A DNA stretch of 64,000 nucleotides from Medicago truncatula (taxonomy: Eukaryota; Streptophyta; Magnoliopsida; Fabales; Fabaceae): positions 54,042,091 through 54,106,090 of the forward strand of contig NC_053044.1 in NCBI RefSeq assembly GCF_003473485.1, in the 5' to 3' direction. Made by a program: the position numbers and the translations under genes. The notes beneath the pieces were generated by a model. The model made no database searches and was not told the DNA's origin. It saw nothing but the letters and a program-made list of their open reading frames with translations. Position 1 is the first letter of the stretch. Each line of letters opens with the position of its first letter. This document shows positions 12,070 to 24,695 of this stretch, in pieces.

Positions 12070-13024
12070 CAGATGGCTGGCACATGTGGGGCTACATATT
12101 TATTTGAACGTGGGGCTTGAATGTTGCACTTCTTTTTGGGTTAGGTAAATTTAGGACGTTTCACTGTAGAGTTGGGCGCACAATATTGTTTGGGTGTTCA
12201 TGTATTATGGCTGTTATATTTGTTATTAAACCTGGTACTCACTCTTTTATGTTGATTTTTTATTTAAATTTATAGACACTAGCAAAAGCATTTCCACTTT
12301 CAAGTATGTTTATTAGATTTAGAGCGCCTATTCCGGTTGTCTGTACTATAAGTTTATCACACAAAGAAACTGATTCATGGTTTATTCTTTGTTGGAACTT
12401 CATGTTTTCCCTTTTTCATTTGGTTTATTCTTTGTTGTTAATCAAGTCTGTTGAAATGTCTTCTGAAAATTATGTAATGATACGTTTAGCGAACTAATTT
12501 GGTGATTTGTGGCTCAGTGGACAAAAGTACCATTTTCAATTTCACGATGTTAAGACGCACTGAATTTTAAGTGCACTTGTTCACTTCATCTAAGAGTTTT
12601 AAGTATTACATTTTTTTTTGCTAACAAATAACATTTTTCTTCTGTGTCTTTGGATTTATTTATACATGCTGCTATGCAGTTTATGCACTGAGCCTCTGTT
12701 GTAAATACATCCTTTGCTTGGATTGGGTGTGGGCAACGGGAGCAAAATTTTCGTTTGGATATACTTGTCACCTGTATTTACGACAATTTTTTCTGGAAGT
12801 TATTTGTCAAAGAAATTTTTATTTGCCATTGGTCGTATTTTGAATACAACTACAAGAGGCTGCTTAGCAATTTTATCATATTTTGCAACTATAACAGATC
12901 GTACTGTTTAATTAATTACTTTGTTCATCGGTTTATGTAAATTTTACAAGGGTGATGGATATGTTTGCGCTAGTAGACGTCTTGTTTACTGACCTAAATA
13001 TTGGTTTAGGCAATTAACCAAATG

Positions 13025-13096
13025 ATGAGTTGTGCAATCACGTCTCAATTTCGTATACATATGAGTTGTGCAATCACGTCTCAATTTCCTATACAT
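13025..13096. repeat. Tandem duplication, 36-bp unit, two copies
   Basis: The unit ATGAGTTGTGCAATCACGTC and its continuation occur at 13025-13060 and 13061-13096, with one or two mismatches. Confidence 0.85.
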
Positions 13097-13289
13097 ATTT
13101 CTGTCAACAGAGATGGGATTAAGAGGACGTTGCTTAAAAAAAAGACGAGGTGTCTTATTCGAACAACTATTTTGAGACAACCAAATATATACAAGACAAT
13201 GTGGGTATTGATACAAATCAAAGCAAGCAAAAAATGATTAAAAAAAATCACCTAGCTTTGTACGGAGTACCGTTCTTCTCACCAAGGGT

Positions 13290-13930
13290 GTTTAAAACAG
13301 AATCAATCCAATAGAAAAATCGCAAACTGAACCAATCCAAACCGAAACTGCAAAAACCGCATTTGGTTTGGATGTAATCGGATCATTTTCTTGCTCAACC
13401 GTATGATTTGGTTTGGTTTGCGGTTTTCATTTTACCAATTGAACCGAACCAAACCAAACCGCAACATAAGAAAAATGTTAGTTAAATATATCTCACCTAA
13501 GACCAATACTCATAGAAACTCAATGGAAGTTTTTATAAAATGACATATTTTTTTATCTTGTTAGATTCTTTCTTTACTTTTTATTTAAAAACGTGCTTAT
13601 GTGCCACTTGAAATTTTAGAGAATGATAAAATCTTAGTCTTTTGCATTTCTTACAAAATAGGATTACGTTTTGTCCATGTTTTTTATGCAGTCTATATTG
13701 TCGAAAACATTGTAAAATGAAAACGAAATTGTAATATTTGATGAAATTTAAAACATTGCTGAAAATAAGTTGTGTTTAATCTTTTTTACTTGATTTTAAT
13801 GTTGGAAACTAAAAATTGAATCGTCTCGAAAAAGCTCGCACCAACCAATCCAACCCAAACCACATTGGTTTGGTTTGTTCGGATTTTATTTTTAAAGTCA
13901 ACCGAAGCAAACCAAATCGCGTGCTTTTTT
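13290..13930. repeat. CCAAACC/GGTTTGG-rich block, possible decayed transposon
   Basis: Two clusters of AACCAAACC-type words in both orientations (about 13315-13465 and 13835-13925) bracket some 370 bp of AT-rich DNA. Such clusters often mark terminal regions of plant DNA transposons, but I could not define ends or a target duplication. Confidence 0.4.
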
Positions 13931-14149
13931 ATCTTGCGGTATATAATTGGAAAATAGGTAAGGTAAACAATAACATTCAAAAAGTTATTTGGTGCAAAGG
14001 GCACAGGCATCACAGGGCTACTGCTTTTTTAGTAACCCGTCCCGCACGAAACTTTGAAGGACATTTAAAACCAATTATAGATAACTACTATTTAATTATT
14101 TATTCATATTCAAGTCTAACCAATCACCGGTCTCCTAACGATAATTAAT

Positions 14150-15912
14150 TTAGTAGGAATTAGGCCAGTAAGTATCTAGACCATTAATGCAGTTCTCCAT
14201 TCCCATGTACCTATTACCATTTGAGTCATTATTGCTGTTGCTCATGGTTTCTAGTACTCCAATATTATTAATAATATTCTGATCTGCATCAACATAACTA
14301 TTCATTGTTGCATGAGCAAAATGTGGGGAATGTTGCATTGGCCGCAAAGTGGTTTGTGTTGTTGTGGTAGCTCCTCCTCCTCCGCCCGATCCAAGGTTCA
14401 AATTAAGCCCTGAAATGCTGAATCCTTCTCCTACTGTTGCTGAAGATGCAGGGTAGTTCAACTGGGAATATTGCATCATTGGTGCGGTAGTACTACAGTT
14501 GATGTAATTATTATTATGCTGATTCCGTCCGTAAAGGAAATTACGAGGAGCAGAAGGAAAATCTTCATGCAGATACTGCATCATTGGTGGTGGTGGCATC
14601 GATATCAGATTTATGTTATTAGGACCTATTTCATGCATGCTATAAGGATTCAATCCTGCTCTTGTATTGTTGTTGGAACTAGAATTACAAGGGTACTTTT
14701 TTCCACTGCCACTCTTCTTGAAAATCCGACAAATCACCCATTCATCCTGCTGCGCAGCGCATATCACAATTAGTTAGTTTGCTCACTTTCTTTGCACAAT
14801 AATAAGGGCATGTAATTATTAAATGCACTAGTAAAGTGCAAGATTGTAGGCATCTTATTCAAATTTTGGTTAAGTCTATCACAATTTTACAAAATCAACT
14901 TAAAATGTGAACGATGATTTATCAACACATGTTCGGATTATATCTCATCTAATCTAACATGCTAAAATTGAACATCTACTAAGTGTGACTCGAGTGGTTT
15001 GAGACCATGTGATCCAATCAATTAGTGGAGGAGTAACTTTCTTACCATTAATATGACTATAAGGATGACGTGCAAGCTTTTATAGATGTAGAGAAAAAGA
15101 TAAAGAAAACACAGATGTAAAATTCAAACACATTATCAGTAAGCTAACGACTTAATTATTGTCATAAATCTATGCCTGTATATTATACTACATACCTTGT
15201 TTGTTCTAAAGGTGGATTTAGAGTGAATACGGTATTCATGCATGACCCAATTACTTTTCTCTCCTCGAGGAGCTCTGCCTTTGTAAAAGACCAATGTCTT
15301 CTTCATTCCAACCAACTCCGATGTAACACTGTCGAAGATTTCTCTGTCTTTCCCTGTGGTCTTCCAGTATCCGGTGTTTGTTGCTCGATTCGTTCTCACA
15401 CCGGTTGGATATTTACGATCTCTCATATTGAAAAAGTACCATTCCTTTTCTCCCATCTTTGCCTTCCCTAAAATATTCATGCACGATAAAGACAAACTTC
15501 ATTTTTTTTTTGTACGCAATTTTTTCTTTCTTAATTGTTTAATGAGAATATCAACATCATTTTATAATGTTTACAACTATATATAGTATGTATGCACATA
15601 AATCGCATAAGGTTTATTTGGGACTAAAATAATCATACAAGGTGTCCTTCAAAAAAAATAAAATCATATAAGGTTATACACACTAGTGCGCGCGTGTGTA
15701 TACATACCTGGTAGCTCCCATGGTTCAGATTTGTTGAGATCTATATCAGTTATTGCTTTGCCTGTAAAACTAGAATCTGATATCTTGTTTATGAGATAGC
15801 AAGTGATGAGTTCTTCATCTGTAGGATGAAATCGAAATCCCGGTGGTAGGGTTTCCTCTTTTCCACCACTTTCTTCCATTAATTCTATATCCTTGGTCCT
15901 CTCCTTCTCCAT
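14150..15912 (-). CDS. NAC-domain transcription factor (NAM/CUC/ORE1-type clade)
   Basis: Three exons on the minus strand (15912-15708, 15467-15196, 14749-14150) join in frame to 358 residues. The N-terminal half is a complete NAC domain: [15 protein letters not shown], then [49 protein letters not shown] and DEWVICRIF. This domain binds DNA and dimerises. The C-terminal half is low-complexity (Asn, Met-Gln-Tyr, Gly) and is the likely regulatory region. It holds LNLNL at about residues 274-278 (genomic 14393-14407), an exact match to the LxLxL EAR pattern. ATG 15912 was chosen because it directly follows an AG acceptor. A leader intron with a donor (GTAAGC) near 16110 is likely, and it would remove the in-frame ATG at 15927. 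The encoded protein shows no segment typical of a miR164 site. Confidence 0.9.
15631..15674 (+). mobile_element. Tail-only retro-insertion in NAC intron 1
   Basis: AATCATACAAGGT (15631-15643) and AATCATATAAGGT (15662-15674) flank GTCCTTC plus a run of A. One mismatch in 13 bp. Confidence 0.6.
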
Positions 15913-16157
15913 CTGTGTATACCGCACAAAAAGTTACATAATCATAGATTTCTTAATTAGTTTAAACCATGCAAGCACAAAAATTAAGTTCAATTAAGCA
16001 TGTTCTAAGTTCACTTGCTAGCACATTCTTGGGATAAAATTAATAAGACATGTCCTTGAAAAGTAGGAATTGTGAGAGAGATGAATGTGAATAAAGAAGT
16101 TGCTTACTTGCGCATGGATTGAGAGAGACAAATTCTTCTTAATGTTAGGTATTGATG

Positions 16158-16173
16158 CTTTATATATATTGAG
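16158..16173 (-). promoter_or_regulatory. TATA box of the NAC gene
   Basis: The minus strand reads AATATATATAAAGC here, about 250 bp upstream of the ATG. That spacing fits a leader containing one intron. Confidence 0.5.
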
Positions 16174-16451
16174 TGGTAGTCATATATGTCATTCAGTAGG
16201 AAACGAAATTAACAGTAACTTGAAGGATACTGCAAAGTTGTAGAGAGCTTTCTAGTTACTACTAATCATGCATATATATGAAGTTAAATGAGGAATTTAA
16301 GTATTAAGGCAAAGAAGAAAACAGTGGAGGAGTGTGTTTTTTAAGCTTCCACCAAATGTGGGTCTTCACCTTCAAGTTTTTTTATATATAGACCAGCTTG
16401 CTAGCTGTAAAATTTAAATCATTAAGGGTTTTATTTTTTTTTATTTTTTTA

Positions 16452-16545
16452 GGCAAATGTTAGTAATTAAATGTTATGTTAATTTTCAGAATCGAACCCA
16501 AGTTGTCTCCTTAAAATTTAGTGCATGACTACCCAAACGAATTAC
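16452..16545. repeat. Dispersed repeat, copy 2 (relative of 9594-9720)
   Basis: It opens with GGCAAATGTTAGTAATTA and contains GAATCGAACCCAAG, a B-box-like block. See 9594-9720. Confidence 0.5.
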
Positions 16546-16712
16546 ATACGTGAACACAGGAGACTTAGAGAGTGAAAATCTTATCAAAAGAAATTTCAAA
16601 AATATTTTTTTATCACAAAATTAACTAATTATAATTAATCAAATATTTAGTTAATGTGATGTTGTCATGCGTAAATAGCTCATCATATCCTGAGTTCAAT
16701 CCACATAATATT

Positions 16713-16765
16713 TTTTTTTTTTTTTTTTGTGATGACCGAGAAACCCGGACCTTGCATATATATTA
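16713..16765 (-). mobile_element. 5'-truncated tRNA-like poly(A) element
   Basis: The minus strand reads ATGCATAATATATATGCAAGG, CCGGGTTTCTCGG, then TCATCAC and about 18 A. The middle matches the element at 5036-5110, and the A-box end is missing. Confidence 0.55.
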
Positions 16766-17454
16766 TGCATTTCCATATATTTGTCAAAAAAAAAACTAAC
16801 GCCTATAAAAAATAAAAAATAAAAACTAAATGTGAAGTTAAACGTTTACTTCTAATTATTAAGACTATAAGAGGAGTTTTTTACTCTTCCCTTAATCAAT
16901 CAATCACATCCACATGCATATACCAGGCTGTTTGTTCTTGTTTTTGTTTAAGCAAACAATTATTTATTTTAAAAAAATAATTACTTTTAAGAGTTTTATC
17001 CAAACAAACTAAATTTGTTAGGACTCTTTTATATAGTTGTATTCAAACAAATTAGATTAACTTTTTTTAAAATAATTTATATTGTGATAGACAAACATAA
17101 AATAGATTGATACCAGGAGACAAACATAAAACAAATTTTAGTTTTTATAGAGTCTCTAAATTATTAAATATCAATTTTTTTTTTAATTCGTAACAAATGA
17201 GTTTTGTACTCCATCCACTTTAGTTTAATATTTGCTTTAGCAAATTAAATGTCGCTTCGTCATTTCATTACATTATTTTTTTTTTGAGGGGCCATTATTA
17301 ATTTTATGTTTCCAATTTTTCTCTCATTTATTAAATATGAAACATTAGTTTTTATCTTAAATTTTCATTAAGCAAATATGAGGCTTGCATTTATTAATAA
17401 TCATGCTTGATTTTCCTTTTTGACAAGCAAAAACAAAGGTAGTCAAACCCTTAC

Positions 17455-17502
17455 AAAACAAGAGGATCTTTCCCTAAAAAAAAGAAAAAACAAGAGGATC
17501 TT
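17455..17502 (+). mobile_element. Tail-only retro-insertion
   Basis: A perfect 16-bp repeat, AAAACAAGAGGATCTT (17455-17470, 17487-17502), flanks TCCCT plus an A-rich run with one G. Confidence 0.75.
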
Positions 17503-17835
17503 ATTTATAGTCATTTTATGAACAAAGTCATTTATTAGTTCACTTAGACAAAACCAATTTTTAAGCCACATTATCTATGTACGTAGTTATAGAGTTTGAT
17601 CTCTTGAGTTTGGTAAAACTCTTATAAATGACGAAACTCTCTTTTAAGAGATTTAATATTGTTGTCCTTTAGGGTTGGATTTGAATCGAAAACCTTATAA
17701 AAGATCCCTTATTATCTAATCATAATGCTTGAAGGAAGTACTCTGTCAATGATCGATCATTGTGGAATTGGAGTGTGTAATGTATTACACAATAGTATTT
17801 TTTGAATTCTTAATAATAATAATAATAATAGGCAC

Positions 17836-18050
17836 AACCCATTTGGGGTTGGCCTAGTGGTTGGTTTGGGATCTTGGAGTTTGCTCCTCTTAAGGTTTCA
17901 GGTTCGATTTCCTCTGTTGCCAATTTCGTTGGGTAAGTCCATACAAAACTTTGATTTGACTTTAAATGGAGCCCCGTAAGTGAGCGGTGGGATTGGTCCT
18001 CTCGAATTAGTCGGTTGATAGACTGGATACCAAGTTTTCAAAAATTAAAA
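17836..18050 (+). mobile_element. SINE with pol III boxes and target duplication
   Basis: About 215 bp with a tRNA-like head: GGCCTAGTGGTTGG (A box) and GGTTCGATTTC (B box) about 45 bp apart. It ends in an A-rich tail. The flanks repeat (TAA)n followed by AGGCAC (ending at 17835 and 18072), a target duplication of about 22 bp. It is therefore a full SINE insertion on the plus strand. Its target was the left target duplication of the older insertion at 18078. Confidence 0.85.
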
Positions 18051-18077
18051 TAATAATAATAATAATAGGCACGTAAA

Positions 18078-18422
18078 CCTGCAAACCTAACAATCTAGTT
18101 GCCTCCTCCTTCAATGTTGTTTTTGTTTGTCATCTTGTTGCAACGTTGTTTGATTTCTCATATTTGTGTCGTGTTTGTTTAGCTTAGATTGATAAAAAAA
18201 AAATCCTTTTGGTGTCTATTACAAATTCAAACAATAACTTTGGTATTTTCAACATTATAATGGATACTTCAAACATCTTTATTTTGTCACATTTGTATGT
18301 ATTTTGATATTATGTGAATTTCTTCACAAATTCATCATTTATAGTTCAACGACTTTGATATTTATATTGTCATGGATCGAAGTTTTTATTGATTTAAATT
18401 AATTGTTCGTTAAAAAAAAAAA
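18078..18422 (+). mobile_element. LINE-like 3' end with poly(A), 5'-truncated
   Basis: About 345 bp of T-rich DNA ends in poly(A) and is flanked by AATAGGCACGTAAA at 18064-18077 and 18423-18436. There is no coding sequence. A processed transcript of unknown origin is the alternative. Confidence 0.7.
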
Positions 18423-19269
18423 AATAGGCACGTAAAAGATATTAGCTAGAAAGTAGAAATACACGTGTGGATTTCAGAGAAAATTTGAGTTAGTAGGTCC
18501 TTCTTTTTTAAGCATGAATGAATCTACAATAACGAATAACAATCAGCCACGTTACTAGTGTATATTTATAGTGGAGCCCATGTGTACAAAGAAGTCAAAA
18601 TGCACGAGGAATAAGAATATTTATGACGATGAAGAACCAAAACCACATGAATGAATATGGGTTCCCTAAGAAACCAACCATTTTTGTCAATAAAAGGAAC
18701 CAACCACCAAAACATAAAAATGTATTAATTATTTCAAGGAAGACCGTTTCTTTTCTTCCTGGCCAGTTTCCAGGAATCCTGTTGTCTTTTTTCAACTTGT
18801 TAGCTTCAGATAATTACCTTCCACACTCAATTAATTGTTTTTGCTAGCTCTATAATATATTCTATTTTTATTATCACTTACACTACATTTCAGTTAGATC
18901 AATATTCTTTCTTTTTTGTTGAGGCAAGATAAGAGTAAATACTGGCCATGCTTTAATTATAAGGTGATCAGTATAAGAACACATATAGGGCATTTAAATT
19001 TACTTAATAATTGGTGAAAAAGTGTTATAACTCAATTAATTAATGTATATACTATATGGCTTTATAGTCATGAGATTTGCTTGTGCTACAAGGTAGAGAG
19101 AAAGCGGAAGCGAAAAGCATTGTAGCCCCTATGTACTCTATATACATGTAAAAAAACATTGTTTATCTTATTTTATTTAGGAACCTAAAAAGAAAAAAGA
19201 ACAACAACATATGCATTCATTTTTTTTTTTTTAACTTGTGTCTGTATCATTTTGCAAATGCTAGGCAAC

Positions 19270-19315
19270 AAATGCATATTAAAGTCCCTTCAAAAACAAT
19301 AAATGCATATTAAAG
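19270..19315 (+). mobile_element. Tail-only retro-insertion
   Basis: A perfect 15-bp repeat, AAATGCATATTAAAG (19270-19284, 19301-19315), flanks TCCCTTC then AAAAACAAT. Confidence 0.75.
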
Positions 19316-20036
19316 CAACATATGATATTCTCTCATTGTTGACTAAGGCCTCCCCCTCCTTCATAATACACCGAAACTAATGCGCTATTTATGTTTATTT
19401 TAAACAAAGTTTAATTATGTTGATAATATATACAGGATTAATTTATAGTCATTTTTATTTTATTTTCCTCTTCTAGATGATCAAATTGGGGTGAATAGTA
19501 AGACTTGGGAATTTTTTGCTTAGTCAAGAGAAAAAAATTGGATGCCGTTAAATATTTGGATGACCTATAGATCATGAACTGAAGTTCCAATTCCCAGCTT
19601 GCTCTTAAGTTAATGAAATCCATTTTCATAAAAAAAAAAAAAAAAAAATCTATGTGCTTCGTTCTCCTTAAGAACTTACCGAGTAAATGTAACTTTTTTA
19701 TTTAAGCAAGTAGATGTTAAATTTTGAAGATACGTACGTGTTTTGACCGTTTACCGTGGTGACATTTAACATAAGAAAGGGGAATCCTTTTCCCCTGATG
19801 CACAACTTGCCTTTTTCCTCACACCTGGCTGTTGCAACTTGTTGGCAAGAAAATGGGTTTTTTTGTCATCAAATGACATAACAATATTTTAATGGTCGTC
19901 AATTATTTCTAATACACCTCCTCATTAGCTTAGCAGTAAGAGGAAATCTGCACCGCTATTATCATATCAAACTAGTTCGCCATCGACCACCTCTCTTTGC
20001 CTCACCAGCGCAGTCACACTAATTTCAAACACTAAG

Positions 20037-20083
20037 TAGGTTCAATTTTTTTTGTTAAAAAATAAAAAGATAGGTTCAATTTT
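20037..20083 (+). mobile_element. Short A-rich insertion with flanking repeat
   Basis: TAGGTTCAATTTT (20037-20049, 20071-20083) flanks 21 nt, TTTTGTT followed by an A-rich run. Confidence 0.6.
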
Positions 20084-20378
20084 CTCTTCAAAACCGAATA
20101 TACATGTCATTCAATGACCAAATATGTGTCACTCAAGCTTGGTACTACTATTTTAGAGTGGAATTAATACCGAATAGGCATCTGAATGAGTTTACACTTT
20201 TCACACTATGGCTATCGGTAATATTGATACGAATCATCATTATTTATCAAACATAAATAAAAAATTAGTTTTTTTTTTTTTTTTTGACAAAAGATAATAT
20301 ATTTACTATCAAATTTCTGAAGGTATATCCCAATGATATGAGCAGATAAATCAAAGAAATATTAAGAACGAGGTTCAG

Positions 20379-20425
20379 ATTTTGAAATATGTTTTTTTTT
20401 TTTAAGGAAAATTTTGAAATATGTT
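20379..20425 (-). mobile_element. Tail-only retro-insertion
   Basis: A perfect 15-bp repeat, ATTTTGAAATATGTT (20379-20393, 20411-20425), flanks poly(T) plus AAGGAAA. On the minus strand this is TTTCCTT then poly(A). Confidence 0.75.
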
Positions 20426-20708
20426 GTTGGTACTTTTTTTTCTCCTAACAAAATAACTATTAATTTCTATAAAAAAAAATAAAAATATATCGGTATACAA
20501 ATTAGCATCTATATTTGATATCTATACTATAGAGAGAACACATGATCTATCTAGGGTTGCTTTTTCACTTCCAATTATACTTTTAACTAAATTTGACAAT
20601 AAGAATATTATTTTGTTGGTGTTATTCAAAAAGATAAAAATTTATATTATATTTGTTATATTGTTGATATCCTTGAAAAAGATAAGTATAATTTTGTACA
20701 ATATGAAA

Positions 20709-20714
<6 letters not shown>

Positions 20715-20772
<58 letters not shown>
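20715..20772. repeat. (TA)n microsatellite
   Basis: About 28 TA dinucleotides without interruption. Confidence 0.95.
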
Positions 20773-20774
<2 letters not shown>

Positions 20775-22137
20775 CCTATAAATATAATTTTAATCAAAAT
20801 CAAACTAATTATAATAAAAAATTCATAAAAGGATATTGTTCATAATTTAATTTATACGTATTTTCGCAATAAAAAGAGCGGATACATCTCTAAACGCTAG
20901 TGGTATAATGAAACTAATGGTGGTAATTTCACATTTTACAAAAAAATTACGAAGATAAGTCAAACAAAAAATTACGAAGTTTGTATTCGAGTCGTTTTAT
21001 AAGCAAAGCAAATCCACAATTTTTTTTCTTTCACAGTTCTATAAAATAGAAAATTTTCATGTTTCATTTCAGCTCCCAAAGCCAACATTATTCACAGTTC
21101 TAGTAATACTATATTTTTTCATTAGTATCTTATTGAATTATATATTTTTTTTAAAGTCCAAAAACAGCTTTGGAAAGAGCTCCTAAAGAAAGCTCAAAAT
21201 CCAAATATCCTACGAAAACACAATTGAATTCAATAATCGAATAGTCATTCCTAAGTACTCCCTCTAGAAACCAGTCTGCATTTTCGTTCCGCTTCAGTAA
21301 ATTGGAGGCTCAAATCTAAGTTTTCTTTATCTCAACGCTTCTAGATTTAGTTAATCGGCTTCATGTAAATTTTTCATTTTTTAGTCTGCCAGATGGACAC
21401 AGCAGGGATTTTTGCAAAAACTCATAAGATATTATATATTTCATTAAACAATAACATGGTAATGTTTTTTGATTTATAACTAATCTTGTCTTTGAATGTA
21501 AAAGCTGCATTACTTGTTTCATACGTTATTTGAATTGTCGGGATGATGGTGAATTATTTGCAGTATATCCTTTGATTGTTGCTGTTTTTTCAAAGTTAGG
21601 TAGTTATGATATTGGAAAGATTCATAGCTTTACCATTTAATTATAAGACTCTTATAACTGTGTTTCAGAGCTTAAACAAATGTTCCAATATCCATAATCT
21701 TTTATATCACAATCACTAGTTACTTAACATTCACTTCAAATAATCTAATTTATAACAGTCTCTATCATGTTTACCTGTTCTGGAAATATCAGCCAATCTT
21801 TACAATGAAGCTGCAAATTTAGAAAGTAATTGAAATTCGTCGGCGCTTACATGCATTGAAGTTTAAATTTGAGCTATTATAATCTTTTATTGAGACGTTT
21901 CTACTATATAAAAGTTTTCATCGTATAGTTGTCTGAATTAATTACTCAAATTTGTTTCACCGTGACTTGATATGTTCTGTTTGCTTTTATGACATTGCAA
22001 GTCATGAATTTACCTGAAAAAATGTGCGTATTCATAATGCACACCTTTTTATACCCAAATATCACAGATATTGGAAAATTGGACAATTTCAATATAATTG
22101 ATCTGGTTAAAATGGTTTAAATTGTGATTGTGGCACT

Positions 22138-22229
22138 GAGATCCATTATAGTTTCTAATTATAAGCAAATTAATTGAATGAACATAAAAATGTCAAATTT
22201 GCTTATAATTAGTAACGGAGGAAGTACTT
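22138..22229. mobile_element. Decayed Stowaway-like MITE
   Basis: CTAATTATAAGCAAATT pairs with AATTTGCTTATAATTAG across a short loop, and the right end carries CGGAGGAAGTA, a worn form of the CTCCCTCCG terminus seen at 57881. The left terminus has decayed. Confidence 0.6.
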
Positions 22230-23858
22230 CAACAGAAAGTGGTAAAATGAGGTCAACGGCAAGTCAAAAATACCGGTGTGAAGCCATTAGGGGGACTTTA
22301 AAATCCTTTATATTGCGGGCACAATTGCGTTTGCAGAACGCAATTTAAAACCATGAGTGCTCACTGTAAAATCAGTGGCAACATGGTATATAACTAAGAT
22401 GGATTAAAGAATGTAAATCATAATAAACTGCAAACTGTTCTATTTATTGTTCAATTTGTGCAGATTGCTAAACCTTCAATTTTATAATCAGTCAAAATAA
22501 TTTTTCCTGCACGTAATATATATAGATGTTAAAGAATTGAAAAAAATACAATATTCTGTATGCAAAGATATACCATCATTCACCCTTTGTTCCTGCAGAC
22601 TCTATGATTACAAAAGTCCAACCAGAAGTAAAGGTGGGAAAGGGGTTTAATATTTTCTAACCTAACATATCTGATAATATGGTGCAAGAAAACTTACAAA
22701 AGGAACACCAGCATATGAAAAGACATTATTTTATAGCTTGAAATTTCTATCATGATCTACACAAAATAGGAAACTTGGACATTACACCAAAAGAATGAAT
22801 TCAAAGACTAGATTAATTTCATAACGTAGTTCTGTATAGTTTTGCTGTTTTTCTGAGGCATTCCTCTTGGGTGCAACAACTGAAATCTAAAAAATATTCC
22901 AAATAATGACATATGCTACAATTTCACACCTCTATTTTTGTCCTAACTACATTTTTTTCTCCTATATGTTCCTCCTCTAGAGGTAATTTTATTAGAATCG
23001 AATAGGACCTTAAATTTGGATAACCATATCAATCGAGAATCGAACTTAGTTTAGGTTGTAAAAGTCTAACCCTTCCATTAGACCTGACTCATGTTATTAT
23101 TAACTCTATTTTCTCCTATAAAAAACAAAGTAAAGTCAAACAATGAAGATTGGGTTATTAAATACACCTGCTTACTTGGAGGTGGGGTTATTTTTTGAAA
23201 CATATTTAGTGGATACTCATATAAATATGTATACGCTTCGAAAGAAAGAGATAAAGAATGATGTGATAGATGTAATAAAATAAAAAGAGATAAAGGGAAA
23301 ATGAGATGTTGAATGAGTGTTAAAGTTGTTGAAATATTATTATTGTTTTTATTTTTATCTTATACTCCCATGTTTTTACATTTGACACATCTGCACAATC
23401 ATTTTTAAGCACTCCTTTGTGGTACATATTCTTTTGGTTATACAAAGTTTAGGAAAGTTGAATCTCAAAGACCTCAAGTGCTCTCACAAAAGTATTTTTA
23501 GATTAATCAACAACAAGGTTTTTATATTGACAACGAGAGTCGAACCAATATTTTTGGAAAGGACACGACAATCTTTTATCAATTGAACTAATAATCTAGT
23601 TTCTTTGCGGTCTTTTGTGAAAAATTAATATTTTAAAGGCAAAATCATTCAAAAGGGTCTCTTATATACATTAAAAGTATTGAAGTTGTTTTTTATTTTA
23701 ATTTATGAAATTGATTGTTTAAGTGTTAAAATATTAATATTGTTGTTAAACTTTTATATGAAGCTTCATAGTCGTCTCTTAAGTATTAAAAGTTTAAATA
23801 ATCTGAGGGGGTTTATATAGCAATTACCAAATGTCACTTGACACAAAGTTAGATTGGA

Positions 23859-23883
23859 GGCCCAATACAACAAGATTAGCCCA
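23859..23883 (+). promoter_or_regulatory. Two site II-type (GCCCA) elements
   Basis: GGCCCA at 23859 and GCCCA at 23879 are reverse complements of the TGGGCY motif. This motif is common in TATA-less plant promoters of translation and RNA-processing genes. They lie just upstream of the likely first exon of the tRNA methyltransferase gene, where no TATA box is visible. Confidence 0.5.
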
Positions 23884-24695
23884 AACATATTTATTACTCT
23901 GTTCGCGTTCCTTTCCCTCCCTCCCTTCTGCGTCGCCGTTAGAACTGCTAGTCTGCTACCCCTTCGTTCAATATAAGTTTTTGAAGAATTCCGAATCCTT
24001 CTGTTGCTACTATTGCCAGGTAACTTTTTTTTTTTTATCTCGATCTATTATTATTCTTTCTAGCCATTTGCTTAAGATTTTTATTGCTTCGAATTAGGAT
24101 GAATTTAAAGGTTTGTTTTGCTAATTATATATATACATATATATCGCATTAGTTGTCCAATTTTATTGTATTTCATATTTTGATTTGTTATCAATAACTA
24201 TAACCGAATAGAAAAAGCATTCGAACCAATTTGGTTTCTTTGTAATTGTAATTTCTGTTGTTGATAAATCCTAATGTATTAGAATTAGTTATGGCTTGAC
24301 CTTCTAATGAATTTTAGTTAGGTTCTTAAGTATTCAATCCTTCTTTGCTTCGTCTGTTAATGTTATGCTTAAACCTGCATTTCTTTTTTTGATTATCTCT
24401 TTGTACAAGTTTAACAGCTCGTTTGATTAGATGAAAGTAGGTTCATAGTTTCAATTTTTGATCTACTTGATATTAAGATATTCGCCATTTGATTGTCGCC
24501 CTGAAAAGTGTAGAGTTAGTAAACTGATTGAAGTTAATGACCCATGATGGAGCCTGGTTATTTACACACAAGCCTTTCACTTGATATTTATATTTATGTA
24601 CTTTTTATAATTGAAATATGTTACTTTATCAATCGTGTATCCCCTTTATTCTGAAGATTCTCGCTTTGACTATGTTGCAGTCTGAATAAACAGAC

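Larger units (their letters stand above)
12070..14149. other. Intergenic DNA between the coiled-coil gene and the NAC gene
   Basis: No gene is supported. It holds a 36-bp tandem duplication at 13025-13096 and a block rich in GGTTTGG/CCAAACC at about 13290-13930. Confidence 0.5.
18437..23830. other. Gene-free AT-rich spacer
   Basis: No coding exon or RNA gene is supported. It holds two tail-only insertions with clear flanking repeats (19270-19315, 20379-20425), a third A-rich one (20037-20083), a long (TA)n tract and a decayed foldback at 22138-22229. A small perfect hairpin, AATTGCGTT-TGCAG-AACGCAATT, lies near 22324. Confidence 0.5.

Noticed and set aside
20613-20828. 71-codon frame with an Ile-Tyr repeat
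   Set aside because: It is the translation of the (TA)n microsatellite.
22322-22346. Short perfect hairpin AATTGCGTT/AACGCAATT
   Set aside because: A 9-bp stem with a 5-nt loop is too small for a microRNA precursor and is not next to a gene end, so a terminator or RNA role is unsupported.
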